A stretch of DNA of 8,415 bases from Hydrogenophaga sp. GTDB lineage: Bacteria > Pseudomonadota > Gammaproteobacteria > Burkholderiales > Burkholderiaceae_C. Every line of letters starts with the position of its first letter. Within the stretch, counting starts at the first letter, position 1. The notes under the pieces are model-generated. The model was not told the DNA's origin. It worked only from the letters and a program-made list of their open reading frames with translations, and searched no databases. Made by a program: the position numbers and the translations under genes. Shown here piece by piece: positions 5,336-8,415 of this stretch. The stretch is taken from positions 1 to 8,415 of the forward strand of contig JAGXRS010000214.1 in the NCBI GenBank assembly GCA_018335615.1, read 5' to 3'.

Positions 5336-7135
5336 ATGAGCGCCCCCACCCTCGAACGCCCCAAATCCACCACGCCCACCGCCCTGGGCGGCCTTCGGCC
5401 CTTCATGCGGCCCTACCGCCGCCAGATCGCGCTGGCGGTGCTGTTCCTGGTGCTGGCCGCTGCCGCCACGCTGCTCTTTCCGGTGGCGCTGCGCCACCTG
5501 ATCGACGGCGGGCTGATCGACAGTGGTGTGACCAGCGGTGACCCCGCCGCCCGGGCCATGGGCCTGCGCGGGCATTTCCTGCAGCTCTTTGGCGTGGCGG
5601 TGGCGCTGGGCCTGTTCTCGGCGGCGCGCTTCTACCTGGTGAGCTGGCTGGGCGAACGCATCACGGCCGACCTGCGCAACGCGGTGTATGCCCATGTGCT
5701 GCGCCAGAGCCCGCAATTTTTTGAAACCACGCAGACCGGCGAGGTGCTGAGCCGCCTGACCACCGACACCACGCTGGTGCAGACGGTGGTGGGCTCGTCC
5801 CTGTCGATGGGTCTGCGCAACGCGGTGATGGGCATCGGTGCGCTCATCATGCTGGTGTGGACCAACCCCTATGTGATGACGCAGGTGCTGCTGATCCTGC
5901 TGCTGGTGGTGCTGCCCAGCATGTGGTTCGGACGGCGTGTGCGCAAGCTCTCGCGCGCCAGCCAGGACCGCGTGGCCGATTCCAGCGCCATTGCCGCCGA
6001 GGTGCTCAACGCCATTCCCATCGTGCAGAGCTACACCGCCGAAGACCGCGAGGCGGCGCGTTTCGACCGCTCCACCGAGCAGGCCTTTGCCACCGCCGTG
6101 AAACGCAGCCGTGCCCGCGCCGCGCTGGTGGCCTTCATCATCATCACCACCGCCGCGCTGCTGCTGTGGGGCCTGTACCAGGGCACGCAAGCCGTGCTGG
6201 CCGGGCGCATCAGCCCGGGCCACCTGGGCCAGACCGTGGTCTACATCATCATCCTGGCGGGCGCCGTGGCGGTGCTGGGCGAGGTGTACGGCGACCTGCT
6301 GCGCGCGGCGGGCGCCAGTGAACGCCTGATGGAGCTGCTGGCCAGCGAATCGCCGGTGCAGTCGCCCCCCTCGCCGTTGCCGGCTGCCACGCCCGCCGGC
6401 GGCAGCGCACTGCGCTTCGAGCAGCTGAGTTTCCATTACCCCTCGCGCCCGGCACAGCCAGCGCTGGTCGACTTCAGCCTCACGGTGCAGCCGGGGCAGA
6501 CGGTGGCGCTGGTGGGGCCGAGCGGTGCGGGCAAAAGCACGGTGTTTGGCCTGCTGCTGCGCTACTACGACCCGGCTTCGGGCTCGATCACGCTGGACGG
6601 CGTGCCGATTCACCGGCTCAGCCTGCAGGAGCTGCGCTCGCGCATCGGCATCGTGCCGCAGGACCCGGTGGTGTTTTCCACCAGTGCGCTGGAAAACATC
6701 CGCTACGGCCGCCCGGACGCGTCGGACGAGGAGGTGCGCGCCGCCGCCCACGCCGCCTTTGCCGACGAGTTCATCGCCAGGCTGCCCGAGGGCTACGACA
6801 CCTTCCTGGGCGAGCGCGGCGTGCGGCTCTCCGGCGGCCAGCGCCAGCGCATCGCGATTGCGCGGGCCATGCTCAAGAACCCGCCGCTGCTGCTGCTCGA
6901 CGAGGCCACGAGCGCGCTCGACGCGCAGAGCGAGCGCATGGTGCAGGCGGCGCTGGAATCGGCCATGAAGGACCGCACCACCCTGGTGATCGCCCACCGC
7001 CTGGCCACGGTGCAGCAGGCCGACCACATCGTCGTGCTGGACCACGGCCGACTGGTGGAACAGGGCACGCACGCGGCACTGGTGGCGCAGGGCGGCGTGT
7101 ACGCGGGCCTGGCGGCGCTGCAGTTCAACGCCTGA
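5336..7135 (+). CDS. MsbA-like ABC exporter, fused membrane and ATPase domains
   Basis: The 599-residue half-transporter has an N-terminal exporter membrane domain with six hydrophobic segments, at about 31-53, 81-105, 157-175, 180-198, 262-284 and 300-318. The ATPase domain runs from about 355 to the end. ATPase motifs are complete: Walker A GPSGAGKST 394-402, Q-loop Gln442, signature LSGGQRQR 498-505, Walker B LLLLDE with Asp522 and catalytic Glu523, and the switch His554. It should act as a homodimer in the inner membrane, exporting a lipid or hydrophobic compound; the substrate cannot be read from the sequence. It fits the MsbA-related ABC proteins widespread in proteobacteria, but essential lipid A flippase function should not be assumed. 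ATG 5336 is the first start in the frame. It lacks a recognisable Shine-Dalgarno. The gene is divergent from the Csp-like gene, with 136 bases between the starts. Confidence 0.92.
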   Translation: MSAPTLERPKSTTPTALGGLRPFMRPYRRQIALAVLFLVLAAAATLLFPVALRHLIDGGLIDSGVTSGDPAARAMGLRGHFLQLFGVAVALGLFSAARFYLVSWLGERITADLRNAVYAHVLRQSPQFFETTQTGEVLSRLTTDTTLVQTVVGSSLSMGLRNAVMGIGALIMLVWTNPYVMTQVLLILLLVVLPSMWFGRRVRKLSRASQDRVADSSAIAAEVLNAIPIVQSYTAEDREAARFDRSTEQAFATAVKRSRARAALVAFIIITTAALLLWGLYQGTQAVLAGRISPGHLGQTVVYIIILAGAVAVLGEVYGDLLRAAGASERLMELLASESPVQSPPSPLPAATPAGGSALRFEQLSFHYPSRPAQPALVDFSLTVQPGQTVALVGPSGAGKSTVFGLLLRYYDPASGSITLDGVPIHRLSLQELRSRIGIVPQDPVVFSTSALENIRYGRPDASDEEVRAAAHAAFADEFIARLPEGYDTFLGERGVRLSGGQRQRIAIARAMLKNPPLLLLDEATSALDAQSERMVQAALESAMKDRTTLVIAHRLATVQQADHIVVLDHGRLVEQGTHAALVAQGGVYAGLAALQFNA

Positions 7136-7146
7136 GCGTGCACCCT

Positions 7147-7171
7147 TGGTTATGCATCCGATGCATAACCA
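7147..7171. promoter_or_regulatory. Perfect 11-base inverted repeat upstream of the glutamate dehydrogenase gene, probable operator
   Basis: TGGTTATGCAT (7147-7157) and ATGCATAACCA (7161-7171) are exact reverse complements separated by CCG. Each arm also contains the palindromic hexamer ATGCAT, the two copies starting nine bases apart. The site is AT-richer than its surroundings. It lies 11 bases after the ABC exporter stop and about 97 bases before the dehydrogenase start. No run of T follows it on the plus strand, which argues against a simple terminator. A dimeric repressor or activator site is more likely; the regulator is unknown. Confidence 0.6.
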
Positions 7172-7267
7172 CATGGAAACTCAGCCTTGGACACGCTGGG
7201 ACCCGGTCCGTAAGCTCCCCGTCACCAGCCACAGAACGCTGGCAACACCCAAAAGGAACAACGCACC

Positions 7268-8415
7268 ATGTCACCAGCACCGTACGCCTCGACCGGCGAC
7301 CCGGCCAACAGCCCGGCCGCCTTCACGAGCGCACTCCCCTCCTACCTCGACCCGTCCAACCTCGGCCCCTGGGGCATCTACCTGCAGCAGGTGGACCGCG
7401 TCACGCCCTACCTGGGCAATCTCGCGCGCTGGGTCGACACGCTCAAGCGGCCTAAGCGCACCCTGATCGTGGACGTGCCGATCCACCTGGACGATGGCTC
7501 GGTGGCGCACTTCGAGGGCTACCGCGTGCAGCACAACACCAGCCGCGGACCTGGCAAGGGCGGCGTGCGCTTCCACCAGAACGTCACGCTGTCCGAGGTG
7601 ATGGCACTCTCGGCCTGGATGTCGATCAAGAACGCCGCGGTGAACGTGCCCTACGGCGGCGCCAAGGGTGGCATCCGCGTGGACCCGCGTCAGCTGAGCA
7701 TCGGTGAACTGGAGCGCGTGACGCGCCGCTACACCAGCGAGATCGGCATCATCATCGGCCCGACCAAGGACATTCCGGCGCCCGACGTGAACACGAACGA
7801 GCAGGTGATGGCCTGGATGATGGACACCTACTCCATGAACGAAGGCTCCACCTCCACCGGCGTCGTCACCGGCAAGCCAGTGGACCTGGGTGGCTCGCTG
7901 GGCCGGCGCGAAGCCACCGGGCGCGGCGTGTTCACGGTGGGCGTGGAGGCCGCCAAGCACACCGGCATGGACATCAGCACCGCGCGCGTGGCCATTCAGG
8001 GCTTCGGCAACGTGGGCGGGGTGGCCGGCAAGCTGTTTGCCGAATGCGGCGCAAAGGTGGTGGCGGTGCAGGACCACGGCGGCACCATCTACCGCGAAGC
8101 CGGGCTGGACGTGCCAGCGCTCCTGGCCCACGTCGCCCGCCACGGCTCGGTGGCCGGCTTTGAGGCGGCCGAGAAGATCGACGACGACGCCTTCTGGGGC
8201 GTGCCCTGCGACATCCTGATTCCCGCCGCGCTGGAGCAGCAGATCACGGAAGCCAACGCCGGGCGCATCCAGGCCAAGATGGTGATCGAAGGCGCCAACG
8301 GCCCGACCACGCCACAGGCCGACGACATCCTGCACGACCGCGGCATCCTGGTGCTGCCCGACGTGATCGCCAACGCCGGCGGCGTGACCGTGAGCTACTT
8401 CGAGTGGGTGCAGGA
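7268..8415 (+). CDS. gdhA: Glutamate dehydrogenase, Glu/Leu/Phe/Val dehydrogenase family (3' truncated by window edge)
   Basis: The frame from ATG 7268 runs open to the window end, giving 382 residues of a protein usually near 430, so about 50 C-terminal residues are missing. It should interconvert glutamate and 2-oxoglutarate plus ammonia with NAD(P). The substrate-binding Lys97 is in GPGKGGVRFH. The catalytic Lys133 is in VPYGGAKGGIRVDP, which fits the family active-site pattern. The catalytic Asp173 is in PAPDVNTNE. The nucleotide fold has GFGNVGG starting at 245, and EGANGPTTPQAD and LPDVIANAGGVTVSYFEW follow as expected. The start is supported by AAAGGA at 7252-7257, ten bases upstream, and by the N-terminal tail before the conserved LGPWGIYLQQV. 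The call of glutamate rather than leucine or phenylalanine dehydrogenase rests on overall resemblance; NAD against NADP preference is not settled. The 11-base palindrome upstream may control it. Confidence 0.93.
   Translation, partial: MSPAPYASTGDPANSPAAFTSALPSYLDPSNLGPWGIYLQQVDRVTPYLGNLARWVDTLKRPKRTLIVDVPIHLDDGSVAHFEGYRVQHNTSRGPGKGGVRFHQNVTLSEVMALSAWMSIKNAAVNVPYGGAKGGIRVDPRQLSIGELERVTRRYTSEIGIIIGPTKDIPAPDVNTNEQVMAWMMDTYSMNEGSTSTGVVTGKPVDLGGSLGRREATGRGVFTVGVEAAKHTGMDISTARVAIQGFGNVGGVAGKLFAECGAKVVAVQDHGGTIYREAGLDVPALLAHVARHGSVAGFEAAEKIDDDAFWGVPCDILIPAALEQQITEANAGRIQAKMVIEGANGPTTPQADDILHDRGILVLPDVIANAGGVTVSYFEWVQ

Noticed and set aside
5200..5406. N-terminal extension of the Csp-like protein to a start at 5406
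   Set aside because: The extension overlaps the divergent exporter gene and is arginine-rich, whereas an AAGGAG site sits six bases before the internal ATG that begins the Cys-rich domain.
7147..7171. The palindrome as an intrinsic terminator of the ABC exporter gene
   Set aside because: The stem is AT-rich in the middle and no T tract follows on the plus strand, so a factor-independent terminator is unlikely. A Rho-linked role cannot be excluded.
5267..7174. A 635-residue open frame on the minus strand across the ABC exporter gene
   Set aside because: Its product is a low-complexity string of His, Gln, Arg, Ala and Gly with no domain, while the plus strand encodes a complete ABC exporter with all motifs. 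It is an effect of high GC at third positions.

Overview
The window is high-GC DNA from a Gram-negative bacterium, most likely a betaproteobacterium of the Burkholderiales and plausibly Comamonadaceae (Hydrogenophaga-like). This placement is an inference from base composition, protein style and a dispersed repeat of the type GTTCGGGCTGAGC..GTCGAAG. No rRNA or marker gene is present to fix it. All genes but one lie on the plus strand.

Left part (1-1990): the tail of an FtsX-type ABC permease is coupled by a 4-base overlap to an exported AttH/CrtC-type lipocalin-like protein. This is the arrangement seen in att-like ABC systems, where the ATPase and permease precede a secreted hydratase-like protein. 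The N-terminus of the second gene is interrupted by about 216 bases of REP-like repeat DNA that keeps the reading frame open.

Middle (1991-4769): a 378-base gap carries hairpins and a possible promoter. It is followed by a SulP anion transporter with a STAS domain and, 28 bases later, a tandem-domain universal stress protein. These two are probably one operon.

Right part (4864-8415): a very cysteine-rich cytosolic copper-storage-type protein (Csp3-like, minus strand) is divergent from a complete MsbA-like ABC exporter. After that comes a perfect 11-base inverted repeat, and then a Glu/Leu/Phe/Val-family glutamate dehydrogenase that runs off the right edge.

No CRISPR array, tRNA, rRNA, transposase or phage gene was seen. 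The window is mostly ordinary chromosome. The points that merit a second look are the repeat insertion in the AttH-like gene, the 19-Cys protein and its divergent upstream region, the palindrome before the dehydrogenase gene, and the long leader of the SulP gene. I found no convincing undescribed multi-gene system.
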